Below are positions 9,094-21,681 of a DNA stretch of 31,520 nucleotides, piece by piece. Under the pieces are notes generated by a model. The model worked only from the letters and a program-made list of their open reading frames with translations, searched no databases and was not told the DNA's origin. The DNA comes from Bugula neritina (Eukaryota > Bryozoa > Gymnolaemata > Cheilostomatida > Bugulidae), in the NCBI GenBank assembly GCA_964035545.1, contig CAXIUT010000146.1:1-31520 (forward strand). Direction: 5' to 3'. The position numbers were made by a program, and so were the translations under genes. The stretch's first letter is position 1; each line of letters begins with the position of its first letter.

Positions 9094-10859
9094 TCATATC
9101 TACTCTTAGTTATATCTCTTGAGAATTGCCAACTTTGCCTCAGCTGCTTAGATAAAATTCTTCTATACACTTCTCTTTCCCTTCATGTGATCATCAAAAT
9201 TCATTGATTATTGAGCTGAATTAAGATATTTATCATTTTGTTTTGCCCTTTGTTCTCTCATAAAAGCCTATAACTTTATCAACTCATGATCTTTTTCATC
9301 AAGTTTTCGATCATAATCAACAGATACTTCTCCACTATGATCAATAGTTCTAGATCTTTTGATATCTTCGAGATAATTTTTATACCTTCTAACTGGAACT
9401 TTATTTTAAGGAATTTATTAGAGATTAAGATTCTACTTAATTTTATTTTTTGCTTTCAACTAACCAACCAGAACATGCATCCTTTATAGATTCTTTTTGC
9501 CTTCTTCAATATATTGTCTGCTATTTTGTACATGTTTATTATGATGATTTATCTTTTTAATTACCTCTTATAACTATCTATGCTTCTTCTAGTCAGGTTT
9601 AGGTATATAATGCATCTTAACATGCTCAGAAAAATCAGTTTGCTTTTTAAGTAATGAAATTCTCATCTAACTATCATCCATTCCTGAACTTCTAGTCACC
9701 ATTTTGTAAAATTTACTTCTATAAGGTAAATCATGAGATCTTAATTACATCTAATGTTCTTTTAATTATCTTTGCTATTATCTAAGTAAATCACTTTACT
9801 CTTTTTATTCATCATATCTTTCCATATGTTCATTTATTTTGTCAAAAGTCACAGATCTTTTTTAATTTATGATTTATTTCATTTTCTTTTACTTGATCTT
9901 CTGTTATTATATTTACTGATTTAACAATTTTTCTTACATTTACTTGAAAAGAGGCTTTTTAATACTTGCACTTGAAATGAATTTCAAATATTCACTATGA
10001 ACTTTTTTTTTATGTTCACTTTATTTAGTCTGCTTTTCTTTCCTTTTATCTATTCTTTTTAAAATCTACTCACGTTTCACTATTTTAACTTCTTCTTATT
10101 GATTTTTTTTCTATTGAACACTTTTAACTTACATCTTATTCTGTCTATCTCTTTGATAAATTAACAATTCTTCATGCCTCTTTGATTATTCCTGCATTTT
10201 TCTTACAAATTCTTATGCTTTTCGATTTTGAATTAAATCAAATCTTTCTCTCTGACGAACAGACACATCTAGAACTCCATTCGCTACTTAACTTTAGTTC
10301 ATCTAATGTCTTAAACTATTGATATTTTTTTTGACTAATTATTCAGTAATACTATTTAAATGTTTAGCTTCTTTCTGATTCTGATTCTAAATTACTATAA
10401 AAATACATTTTTTCTTCCAATTTGATATCTACCATCCCAAATACCTGCCTATACTTCATTATGAATCCCCTAAAACATATTATTTAGCTATTCTTTAAAC
10501 CCAACACCTACATTTTTCAAATGTATTTCTACAAAATCAACAGAAGTATTCACAATAGCCTGATAAATCCTTTCCTAACTAAATTTTTTTCTTTAATTTA
10601 TAACATCAACTAAGATAGAATCAAGTCCAATCTTAGATAATTTTCTAATTTGTTCTAACTATTCAACAAAATTATCAAAAGAAGTTTACCTATAAACCTC
10701 ATTACTCATAAATACCGATTTATGTTCTTCAATAGTAGCCATAGAAGGCAAAGGAGGTAATGCCTTTTTATTTGATTATGATTTTTGAGGTAATTATTTA
10801 ATGATTTCTACATTTGGCTATTACTAGATATGATTTTAATGTCCATGATCGAGAAGCAT
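9094..10859 (-). CDS. Coiled-coil protein of unknown function
   Basis: 581 aa after removal of one 20-nt intron (10387-10406). The N-terminal third has a non-coiled segment (LPPLPSMATIEEHKSVF, then a helical region). From about residue 190 to 420 the protein is a nearly continuous K/E/R-rich coiled coil. The C-terminus contains DLPYRSKFYKMVTRSSGMDD, DDHMKGKRSVEKNF and a short helical end. Such architecture is common among ciliary and cytoskeletal proteins, but I can assign no family. The intron is supported because it restores one frame from start to TGA with no other break. It converges with the 7705 gene and lies 91 bp downstream of the next minus-strand gene, so it may belong to a run of four tandem minus-strand genes. 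Confidence 0.78.
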
Positions 10860-10950
10860 ATTATCAAAATATAATTATTATCTTTTTATAAACTTAAAAA
10901 CAATAAATTTTACTTAACAGAATAATTATTAGATCTTTAATTATTAGATA

Positions 10951-11696
10951 TCATTAGAATATTTTTTTAATTGATCTTCCTCGATATTTATTCATTCTTG
11001 GAGTCAAAACCCTCCTCAAATAACGATCTTTCTACCTCATAGTCGAATTATCCTATTTATCATATCCAACTTTACTATTCTAATTAGGTAAAGTAGAATA
11101 ATCCGTCCTCTTTATCTTTTTATAATTTTTATTCTCTCCAGTTTCTTTAAGAATATCTTTCAACTTCTTATCCGCTCTAACTTTAGTCTTCAAATGAAAA
11201 GTTGGACTGATTTCTTTCTTGCTATTTACAATATCAATCAATATTTAATTTCTCGTCTTGTTTCTTTACCTCTCAATCTCAAAGGACTTGAACTGATCCT
11301 AATTTAAAGTTTTCTCTCTCAATGGCAATTTTAGCTTATTTAACTATTTTCTGATAGATTTACCAATATTTATACTATGATTATCCAATACCCATTTTAC
11401 CTATAAATAATTTTTCCATTTGCAATCTTCTATTTTTACTATTTAATCTTCCTCTTCGTCTATACCCTCAAAATGTTGCCAATATTATTATTCCAACAAG
11501 TGATCTAAGACCCACTATTCTAATTTCGATATTTATCGATTAAACATTTATCAATTTCCTGAGATTAAGTGATGGCAAGTAGCTTACTTGTGGCGTCTTG
11601 TCCCATTGAAGATAAGTATTCATCAGCATACTACTATCCATGATATTGGGATATTATTTGCGTAGGATGACGACTCAATACAAATCTCCTTGACAT
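10951..11696 (-). CDS. Basic protein of unknown function, one-base frame break
   Basis: About 248 aa. The N-terminus MSRRFVLSRHPTQIISQYHG leads into YADEYLSSMGQDATSKLLAI and EIDKCLIDKYR. The frame then shifts to KLEEWVLDHLL, EEEYWQHF, KWKNYLEVKWVLDNHS, and a Lys/Arg-rich tail ending RGRSIKKIF. The shift lies at the T3/A3 tract near 11523-11525; one extra A would fuse both halves. Without it the downstream half could start at an ATG at 11547 (198 aa), or a 26-nt intron could bridge the gap. I favour a one-base error because both halves read like real protein right up to the break. No domain recognised; the basic C-terminus could bind nucleic acid or microtubules (inference). Confidence 0.6.
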
Positions 11697-11778
11697 CTTT
11701 CAAAGTCTATATAAAATTTATTCCATATTTTCTAACTTTTATTAATAACTATCAACTATTATCCAAAACATGCACCAA

Positions 11779-13010
11779 TCACTCCTAATGGTAAGCCTAC
11801 TTATCATGATTCGTCGCAGTCGCATTCATTCCCGCCCGAACTTTCAACTAGGAATCTAACTGCGCTCTACTATCAGGAGTTATCGAATGCTGTTGAGGCT
11901 TAGTCCTCTGTGACATAAACCTTTGACGGTTCTTTAAGGTTTTGCTTGCCTGAATAATTATATTTAAATACACTTGGAACAGGATTAGGCTCTTCTTCAA
12001 GACCATGATAGTCGATACTTTGATAACTTGGTTCATAAAGAGCAGCATGATCTCTGTTGTTCATTTTTAATTTAGGAAGATGACGGTATCTTTATACTTT
12101 TTTTGATAGATCTTTATATAGTTCTTGTTTCATTTGATTGCTTTCTTTCATGTTGCTAGAATTGTTATTTAATGATTTGTTGATGTTATTAATCATAACT
12201 TTTTTATGTTATTCTATTTGTTCAGTAGCACTGTTAACAACTTTAGTCAAATTAGAAACCAATTGTCCATTATGACTCAAATTCTATTTAGAAAAACTCA
12301 ATGCCTTACGATATATTTTTAAAGCCTCTTAAAACTAAATGATCGAAAACATACCCTTTTAAGATGTTAAAACTAAACACCCAGATTATGATATCCAATT
12401 GCCAGTTTAGCTAACCTCTGATCATCAATTAAATCTTCTTCTCCCTCAATAGTTTTAACTTTAGGTAGTATTACAGATATCAATTAATCTTGTAAAAGAA
12501 TGATTGATAACATCACATGTTGAAGAGCATCTTCATGACGATCCAACTGACTCAACACAGCACATAAATTCAAATGAGTATCAGACAATGTTTTAGGTTG
12601 GTCCAATTTTAACTACAATTCCAATGACTGAATTAAATATGATAAAGCAGTTCTTACTTTACCTGTTCTACGATAATAGCAAGCCAAGTTGTTATAAGTT
12701 GTAGATTTTAGAACCAAAGAATCCCTAGCTACGAGTTCTGCTTTCCTCAAATAGTCTAAAGTCAGCTAGAATTTTTATTTCTGAAGATGAATCATCGCAG
12801 CCTGGTTCAAAAATTAACATAATTTCTATGATGCTTCAATAAATTAACTATGATCAATCCCATAAATATTCTTCTTGATACTCACTATTTCCTACATTAT
12901 GTCAATACATTCTGTATATTTACCCTGAATATCAATATTCTTACATTTTTCTGAAGAACCTAGCACTTGCTCGTCAACTGAGTCAACTTCTCTCTCAATA
13001 ACGCGTCCAT
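11779..13010 (-). CDS. Tetratricopeptide-repeat protein
   Basis: 389 aa after splicing three introns: 12925-12944 (20 nt), 12335-12354 (20 nt) and 11950-11971 (22 nt). TPR-type helix pairs are visible from about residue 25 to 230: LDYLRKAELVARDS, TTYNNLACYYRRTGKVRTAL, DTHLNLCAVLSQLDRHEDAL, AKLAIGYHNLGVEFEHLKR, and FEEALKIYRKALSFSKENL after the second intron. The tail is polar, with KTLKNRQRF and a less AT-rich last 60 codons. The third intron matters: without it the frame ends about 95 bp earlier, and with it the otherwise unexplained GC-richer sequence becomes coding. TPR proteins are scaffolds; proteins with the NLACYYRRTGK and LNLCAVLS blocks are common in protists, but I cannot name this one. 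It lies 79 bp downstream of the vWA gene on the same strand. Confidence 0.75.
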
Positions 13011-13089
13011 TCTAATAATTTTAATTACATTGATATTAAAGTTGCATTAATTTATAGCTTAATAATTATTATTTAAAATATTTATGCGA

Positions 13090-15933
13090 TCAAGCTATCA
13101 AAGATTTCTGAATTATCTCTATATACTGAATAACTTCTTCTTTTGTCTTTTTGTGCTTCTGAAGGTTCACTTCTCCGGACTTAATCAAATAATCATAAAT
13201 TTAAGGCACTGTCTTCTTCTGCTTGATCTTGTTTACAACAGTTGAGTGGAATCTTACGGGTAAAGTTTTCTTCCAGAGACGCATATGGTCAGTAAATTCA
13301 GCAGGTTTCATAGGCATCAAATAAAATTAACAATTTGGACTCATGCAAGCATTTGTAATCATACCTGAAGATTATTTATAAAGAAGATCTTTTGATTTAA
13401 CATTGTTTTCCAGGCAAACGTCCTTAAAATGTGAAGGAGTTAAAGGTGCTATACCGAAATGAGTCCTTTGGAATCGATTATAATACTTTTCTTCAATCAA
13501 TTGTTTCATCTTTTTAATCTGTTTTCCCTGATTAGGGCCCAAAGCCTTCAAATCAATTTTTTTAAACACCTGTTTCTTAACATCATCAAGATTTCTAACA
13601 ACTTGAGTGTTATAAATTTCTTCTGCTTTTCCCTTTAAAGCATGTCCAAAGTAATAAATGAAATTATAGCTATTGAACTTCTTCTTTTTAGCATTTTAAT
13701 AGAATATTCTAATATGTTAATAGGTAACTCTTTTTTCTTAGTCATTATGCATAAATATCTTTTCACTGAACTCAAGATCAATTTTTTAACTGTCAACAAA
13801 AGAACTTGATTCTTAATTAACTAACTTTTTCAAATGATTGTAATCCTTAATTATATTTCTTTCATGCTTCATTTTTACTTCTTTATCTTCTGTCTTAAGA
13901 TCTATTTCTTTTATTTCAATAGAAGCCACTCTAGCCAATTTGAATTCATTCTCAACAAATGTTTTTTCAACATAGTGAACCATCACAAGATCAACAAGAT
14001 GGTCTAACTTCTCCTTTTAAACTAATTTTTCTTTAGCAATGAAGTATACCATTAACATGACTTTAGTAATATCCACATGATCTTCTTTTTCTTTACTAGT
14101 AAACAATACATATGGGTTTTAAATAGATCTCTGAATGAAGTCTCTAAATTCCTTAGTCTGCCAATAGGTAACTTTAATTGAACTATGGACTAAATTGATA
14201 AGGTTCTTTCTCCATTCTGATTCAGGCTCTTTCAATAAAAACACAAAAGTTGAGGCCAACAATGAAAGATAAGCCTACTCATGGAAAGTGTCAATATTTT
14301 GGACAACCATAAAAGAAATAGCCAATTTAAACAATCTAGTATTGAACAATACTCCCATCTCAGCATCTTCTTCACTGAATAAAGGTAAAACAGCGTTAAT
14401 CTCTTCAACTTTACCTTCACCAACACTCAAAGAATATTTGTTATCATTATTTGCCAAGTAAACACTGTCAATCGAGTTATGAGTCTTAGCCAACTGTAAC
14501 ACTCTCACCTTCCAAGGATTGATCATTGATCCATCATATCGCTTTACCTTCAAAGAATATCCAACAATGGGGAAAGATTGAACTAGATCAAACTGACTCA
14601 CACACATCTTCAAACCATCCAAGAAATCAGGTTATTGGAATACTTATTTCTGATTTTGTAAAGTAAAGATTGATACTTCTTGAGTACTTGGTTTTTAACT
14701 CAATTTTACCTTTTCAAAAACTTCAGCAAACTCTTGTCTGATAATTTCAAAATCTTTAACAGTGATTCCTTTGAGAGCCAAAGCCTTTTGATGATATTTA
14801 CCAGTAATAGTTCCAAGACCAATTCTTTTAGCAGCATCATACTCATTTAACTGTCCAATACCAACTCCTTTAGCGATAATGTTCAATTCTTCAATAAACC
14901 ATCCAATTCTACTTCCAATATTCTTCACAGCCAAACTACTAGCTCTTTCCTTGAAGGTTTATTTGAGTCCGAGAGGTCTTTCAGACAAAATATATATTTT
15001 ATGATAAGCTTCGTATATTTTAGTATATTCAGTCATGATATTAGCTGTATGTGCAGCTATTTCTGAAGTTTCTTTCATCTTTTTAACATCCATAGACAAC
15101 AGTTGAACTTTCTGAACCCATCCTCTGAAGCAATCTACTATCTTATCCAACTATAGTTTTTCAATAGGAATTATAGGAAATACTTTTTCCACTTTATCAT
15201 TATAAATCAAATCAATATTTTTCATACTATGATGAACCATAACCCACTTTCCTTCTTTCAAGTCAGGAACCATATCAAACTACCAAGGATATTCCTTCAA
15301 GTTAGGCTTAACATTTAGAATTTTAACTGTATTAGCAGCCTTAAAACAATTTGACATAGTTTAAAACTTATTGAAGAAAGCTTTCTCACTAGCATACTCT
15401 ATCAAATAGAGAGCAGGAATCTTTTAATCTCCTGTATGATATAATTCCCTAATATTCATAGATATTTTAGTAGGAAATCCACTTTGAATACCCAAACACA
15501 GCAAAGTAATATCACGACCCAAACCTCCTCTCAATTCCTTCATCTTTTTCATCAACTTCTATTCACCATTAACTGTATCATTACCGTCAGAGATAAACAA
15601 AATAGTAATAGATGCTTCTTCAGGAACTTTCATCAATCTATTTTCCAATGCTTAAAAGGCAGCATAGATGTTAGTCATTCCTCCGCCATGTTTTTTCAAG
15701 TCTTCAGATAAGATGGTGTTTTCTTATAATTTGGCAATATGACTAAAGGTGATAAGGAAGTCAGCATTTTCTGCAATACTTTGATTCCAGAACTTAACCA
15801 TAGCTTTCCAATATGATCCCATACTTCCAGAAGCATCAATCAAACCAGCCACAACCTTACTACGTTTCCCCATATCAATCTCCACTTCAGGAATCTTAAA
15901 CAATGAAAACTAAAACTTTGAATCTTCCTACAT
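13090..15933 (-). CDS. Large von Willebrand A domain protein with intact MIDAS
   Basis: A 947-aa intron-free frame without any break. The N-terminal vWA domain (about 25-200) has all MIDAS metal-binding elements: DASGSM at about 33-38, Thr87 in GGGMTNIY, and Asp116 in FISDGNDT. A helical segment follows, then SRIGWFIEELNIIAKGVGIG (about 340), a long alpha/beta region to about 560, and a C-terminal half rich in Lys and Glu that contains NSYNFIYYFGHALKGKAEEI and ends with TKEEVIQYIEIIQKSL. It has no signal peptide or membrane helix, so it is cytosolic. Cytosolic vWA proteins usually assemble complexes (ubiquitin, transport or AAA-ATPase adaptors). I cannot place this one in a named family. The start was chosen at MEEDSKFEF because an in-frame TGA lies just upstream. 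Confidence 0.8.
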
Positions 15934-16260
15934 CTTCTTTCACTTCAAATAACTTATTATACAAATAAATCTTTTATATCATAAATATCCAATATTTCTT
16001 TTATATCAACTTTTGACCAATTCTGACTTAACTCACACGTATAAATATTTTTTATTAATTAGTAAAAGAATTTAAACATAAAAATAAACACTTATCAACG
16101 AAAAATGATAAAAAGCAAAGATAATTAATATTGATTCAAGTTGTTATCGAAATAAGATTATTATTTTTCATTATTAATTAATATTAACAATATAGTTTTC
16201 TTTCTGGTCTAATTAAGATCAAAAAAGTAATAATAAGTTAACATTAAACAGAAAATAATA
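15934..16260. promoter_or_regulatory. Divergent intergenic region, 327 bp
   Basis: Lies between the divergent vWA gene (-) and the gene starting at 16261 (+), so it must contain both promoters. It is very AT-rich, with several ATTAATTAAT-type tracts around 16160-16190. I see no tRNA, no clear snoRNA boxes and no repeated unit. Confidence 0.45.
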
Positions 16261-18089
16261 ATGTTCCGCTCCCTTCTTCTTCGTTCCCCTCAAACTCCTA
16301 CTCTCAACCACGACGAATAGATTTTATTCCCAAACACTTCCCGACAGGTACAATCCTTAAACCTACATACATCAATATAACTTCATAAAGATGTATGTGA
16401 TTATTCTTGAATAATAATTATCATAGCCAGAATAACAGATAAACCTACGTCAGCAAATAAATAAACGAATCCAACCTTTTCATTTATATTTAGGGAGACA
16501 GTAATGAACTAAAATGTGATTTTTAACTTCTAAAGGGATACTAATCAGATAAAATCAAATTTATGACTAAAATTGAAGTCAATTAAAGATAACTAGTACA
16601 CCTTAACAATAAAATAAGAATATCAAAAGAACCTATCTACGCCAACTAAGACGTAATCATATTTCTTCTCATTCTATAATGGTACCCTAACAGCATAAAA
16701 CAAGTATAAAAACAAAGAAAAGGAAGTTTTGCCACATAAAAATAACTAACAGTTCGTAAACTAAGATTACAAAAAAGTTCATTCGAACATGACTAACTTC
16801 TTAACATAATCTATCTTGTTTCATAAAAAATATACATAGAATAAAAACATATCGATAACTTCATAAAAACAATATAAACTAAACACAAAACATCACATAA
16901 ACAATTCAACTGTCTAACTGTATTACTAATTGGTTCAAATTAAAAAAGAAAAATATCATCAACAGTAACATAATCTAAATACTATTTTACTAATGATAAA
17001 AATAACTAAAATTATTAATATTCATAAAAATACGATAAAACTCTATCTATGTCGAATAGAGGATAGACATTTCTTACTAAAATAACAAATCCTCAAAAAA
17101 GTACAACCAGAATCAACGATAAATCACCTAGATCACCAAGAATATCAATTACATCAAGATAACTGCTCTCATAAAGATAGATAATTCAAAAAAACAACAT
17201 GAATTTCAATATAGACAAAACAAAATATCTATTCAGCACAATATAATACATATTCACAGATATATAAATCAATGCCTAAACGATAGTATTTCATCTATCC
17301 GACGGCCAATAGCTAAACAGCTCAGGTTTTAAAATATAAACCCTAGAATAGATATTCAAGTAATATCCAAAATACGACTCGTACATAAAAATTCACAACC
17401 TAAATAAATAAAAAGTAATAAACTAGTTATTGGCATAATCGTGTCGAAACTACCAGATGATGGTCTCAATGTAACTAAAATAAATAAGCATATAAAATCT
17501 ATAAAATATATTTATGGTTATCAATTAGTTCAATCATAAAATCATGGATTAGTTCTTATAATCAACCAAATAGTACATCAACTAACCCGACTATCACACC
17601 TATACTAGCCATTTGTAGAATTAGTTGGCTGTTTTGGAGAACTAGCTGGTCAGTAATTACGCACAGAGCAAGTATGAGTATGGGTGGAGGATGTTAAAAA
17701 ATATATAAAGAAAAAATTATAAAAATAATATCGATAATTATACGTTAATGAAGATAATGGGGAAAAAACAAATTAATTAAATCTAAATCGGATATAAAAT
17801 GTATAAACAAATAGTAGAAGAAACACTAGATTAAGGATTCAAATAATTAGTTGATAAAAAATATAGATTTAGACATAGATATCTCTCTAAATACTCAGAA
17901 AATCATGATTAAGAGGAATTAATTAATGTATAGGGAAGAATAGATATTTGTCAATAGAAAAAAAGGATGCTAGATCAAGCCATAGAATTGGAAAGTAAAT
18001 AATCTGATAGTTTAAAAATTATGCTTAAATTATTGTAAAAAGATTCACAAAAATCTGTCTCCAATAGCTAACATCTGACGACTAATTGA
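16261..18089 (+). CDS. Helical protein of unknown function
   Basis: 596 aa if a 38-nt intron (16393-16430) is removed. The N-terminus MFRSLLLRSPQTPTLNHDEE is followed, after the intron, by NESNLFIYIEGDSNELKCDF and a long frame with no further break to TGA. Central parts are helical and Lys/Glu-rich with a serine/proline patch (KSPRSPRISITS). The second half has TIVFHLSDGQELNSSGF and several helices such as DEPDYHTYTSHLENELAVLE-like stretches. I recognise no domain. The intron is longer than the usual 20-22 nt, so the first exon junction is uncertain; the downstream frame is firm. It is followed 117 bp later by another plus-strand gene. Confidence 0.62.
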
Positions 18090-18206
18090 TATTTTAATGT
18101 TATTGTCTCATACATTACTATTATTATTATTCTTTATAAAGATATATTTCTTATTATTTATTTTTAATGTTCTGTTATTTTTAGTATTATAATAATAGCC
18201 CTAACG

Positions 18207-19988
18207 ATGGAAAATCAATTAGTATTTAGCTAGCCCTATGATTCAGGCAAAGGATTTACTTAAACCTTTGGAAAAAGCAAAATACCTTTAACTGAAAAAC
18301 AAAATTACTCATAAAGAAATACTTTTGATCGCTAGAAACTATAAAAATTATTTTCATTTAAACAGCTACCAAAATAGACAAACAAAAGTCCCCTAACTTT
18401 CAGATAAAATATTCTAGACACAGATAGAAACTACTAAATAAAAAATGAATAAACAATAAATAACAATCAAACACAATTCTAATAAGTAGACTCAATAAGT
18501 AATAAAATAAACGGCATAATAAAGAGCATATCACTAAGTTGTTAGAAACGCCCTCACTCAAAAACCCATAGATTATAAAGAAGCTAAACTAGATAAAAAT
18601 TAGCCCAATTACATAACAAATATAACAACCATAATCCTATTGATATAAAATTGCAATACAAAGATAAAATAAAGCAATTGAAGTCAAATACACCTATAAA
18701 ATCATAATAAATAAAAAATAAATAAAGATATAAATGGAGTTCAGAAATAACTATGAAAAATTAAATTAAATAACATGGCTTCAATAAAAATATAACTAAT
18801 TATAAAGATATTAAGTGTAGTCCTAGTATTATAAGTCAAAATAATAATATATAACATTTTGATGATGATATTACTGATAGAATACAATGTATCAATAATA
18901 AAATAACTAAATATTAATAAAAAATGGCTGATTATCAAGAACTTTATCAAGTCAATAGAAAAATCAATTAATAGTATCTTAATTAGCCATCGAAATAACT
19001 TAAATAAAGTATTATCCAAAAGAATAATCATCAATAAAATAATAATAAAGCATATAAAGCATAAACTTTTAAATCAATGAAGAAAAAGCCTTAGAAATTA
19101 AATTAAAGTAAAAAAAGTAAATACATTGATAAATAAAATTCAATAAAATAAAAACAAAACAACCAAACTATCCAAAATAGCAGAAAAGGATTTCAATCCG
19201 ATAAATATAAAGAAATTCTATAAACATTCAAAAAGAGTACAAAATAACAAAAAATTGAACAAAAATATTAAAAGAAAATATTTTCATAAAGACAGTAAAA
19301 ACCAAAGTAGATATACTAGAATTCACATAGAAATAAATAAAATAACTAATACACCCCAAGAATAACAACAACCACAAGAAATATAGCTAATAAAACAACC
19401 TTCATAAAATCACTTATCAAACAAATCAATCTAGACCAAGATTTCAGACACACTAAACATATGTTCGCAGGCATAGACTAACTCTTCGAATGTCAATCAT
19501 AAAGTTAACACCAAAAATGGTTCATCTTGCAATAACAACTTAAACTTGAAGGATTCAACCTCAACATCAACCAAGTCAAGTAGATATTTATGCCCAGAGA
19601 TGATTAGATTGATCCTTTTATGTCAGTGAGTCATTCTCATTAAGAGCTAGTTCATGGAGTTATTTTCGCTTATTAGACTGCATAGAAACATTGGAAAGAT
19701 AATTTTAGTCATAATTGGACTTTCTGGGAACTAAAGTAATCCAACTTCATCAACTAGTATCTAGATAGAGGGAAAAAAGGACATATTAGTCTATAAGATA
19801 TAACCTTTTACATCAATACAGAAAATAGATGCAGAATACCGCAATAGAGATTTAATGTTAATATTCCATAGATTGAATTCAGGAGATAAAAATAAAATAA
19901 AATATAAATAAATTCTTAGCTTTTTGATATCCGAGTGAATTATTTCTAATATTTTATTATATTGTTAATTCTAAGTCATTGTTAATGA
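18207..19988 (+). CDS. Unknown protein with C-terminal EF-hand-like domain
   Basis: A 593-aa single frame. The first 400 residues are low-complexity Asn/Lys/Glu-rich with many short basic clusters, probably disordered. The C-terminal 180 residues look folded and better conserved: IKQINLDQDFRHTKHMFAGI, a helix with HQKWFILQEQLKLEGFNLN, MPRDDEIDPFMSVSHSHEEL, HWKDNFSHNWTFWELKESNF and EYLDRGKKGHISLEDITFYI. The last of these has the shape of an EF-hand loop (DRGKKGHISLED) with non-canonical residues. GC content rises in this part, in line with stronger coding constraint. The last 25 codons before TGA are AT-rich and hydrophobic and may not be real coding sequence if a one-base error hides an earlier stop. 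Function unknown. Confidence 0.65.
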
Positions 19989-20078
19989 TTGAGTAATTGA
20001 TTTTTAATATAATAATTACAACTGATGCGAAGCACAACCAAATCATTTGCCAACTAATGTATCATCATATCTATTTAG

Positions 20079-21558
20079 ATGGAATAACTCAAAAAAACAA
20101 TGTTAGTTAATCCATCAGCCGGCATGGGTCTAAATCCTAATTTGAACATCGAAGATTAATACATTTAAAATTTACTAAAACAGGTTCATTTTCTCAACAT
20201 GGAAATAAAATTGATGTAAATATGAATTAAATAAGAAAATAGAAGCAAAAAGAGAACAAGGGGATGGGGATAATGGGATTATTAAATAAAGATCAAAATC
20301 CAGTCGTTACACATGCAGTAACATCAAATGAAAAATATACAGATATGAAAATGCAACTATCTCAGCTAGTAAATACAGCATAAGTTGATTATTTTAGATT
20401 GGATGATTAAAATTTTGCAGTAAAAGCTCAAAGAGATCTAACTGAGAAATTATCACTAAAAGAATAGCAAAAGAATATCTAACATAAGATCAATGTTGAT
20501 AAAATATTGGGAAATAATAGATAAAAAATGAATTAACAACTTAAAAAACTAAAATAGTTAAAGATAGTAACACAGAAGAACCAATGATAACTATAATAGA
20601 TTAACTCAATAATGGTAAGATCTTACATCCAAAACTAAAACTAAAAACCTCATGAAATAAATCAACGATAATCTAGACAAATAAGTTAGTAGTCTTAGAT
20701 AAAAACATGCTAAAATTACATAATAAAAATTAAAAAATAATTAAGCTAAATTATAATAAGCTGATAAATTATTCAGAGCTGATCCTAGATATATTAAACT
20801 TGTATAATAAAATCTATAACTTAAATAAAAAGTTAAAGCTACTGATAAAGAATTGTTTGATAGAAATTATGTGGTTAAATAAATGTAATAAAAAAAGAAA
20901 TTAAGTATTAGAAATAAAGATATTTAAGCATAATTAAAAAAACAAGCTGTTGATTAGTCATAGAGAATGAAAAAAAAAATTAGCAGATAAAAAGGCATAA
21001 TTTTAAATAAAATTAAAATAATCTAAAACTTTATTATAAGGAAATGATGATATCAGATTAGCTAAAGGTAAATTAGCTAGAAGATAAAAATAAATAAATG
21101 ATCTAAAGAAAAAAACATAAGTCAGCTAAACTAATTATAAAAAAATTAAGAGATTAAGTATCAAAACTACAAGATGCAGTAGCTGATAAAGCATAAAAGA
21201 TTTAACAAAAAAAGAAGAAAATATAAGAACTAAAAGTTGTACAAAATAAAGAAGGAAGCTAACTTAGACAAGCTTAACTAGATTATGAAAAACATTCAGG
21301 AGATTACTCCAATACATAAGCTTCTTTGAAAGGATTAAGAAAAAACTTTAATAAAGAGAATAAGAACTTTCTTATTTGGTTGCTAAATAAGCTTATCTAA
21401 ATAAAGAAATCGATCTTGATGGCGGCTTGAAAAGTGTTAAAATGGAACAACTCAGCAGTCTAATGCACTCGAATTCTGGTCTCAACCAAACTATCACTTC
21501 TCTCATTGAAAAATGGGATCAAATAATCAAATTTTCCCGAGAACCACCCCAAGCTTGA
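20079..21558 (+). CDS. Coiled-coil protein, likely ciliary, with three frame breaks
   Basis: About 490 aa once two introns (20216-20235, 20 nt; 20557-20578, 22 nt, or 19 nt with an alternative acceptor) are removed and three one-base breaks are bridged. The breaks are at A10 (20970-20979, one A too many), A7 (21139-21145, one too many) and A6 (21340-21345, one too few). The N-terminus has ENLLKQVHFLNMEIKLIK, a pattern seen in flagellar coiled-coil proteins. The body has SSLREKHAKITEEKLKNNEA, KELFDRNYVVKEMEEKKKL and DEVSKLQDAVADKAEKI heptads. The C-terminus ends TITSLIEKWDQIIKFSREPP. An in-frame upstream ATG at 20025 is an alternative start. Homopolymer positions suggest sequencing error, not decay. 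A ciliary role is inferred from composition only. Confidence 0.66.
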
Positions 21559-21681
21559 TTATCGATCTATAAATATCAATTTTAATCAAAGGCAACTTTT
21601 ATTTTTTTATTTGAGATTTATGGTGCTATTTATTAAGAAGGCAATCTTTAAATATATAAAACATAATCTCATCAACTTTAC

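Noticed and set aside
17040-17200. Possible repeat or low-complexity element in an Asn/Lys-rich stretch
   Set aside because: It is in frame with a long coding region and shows no repeated unit; AT-rich codon bias explains it.
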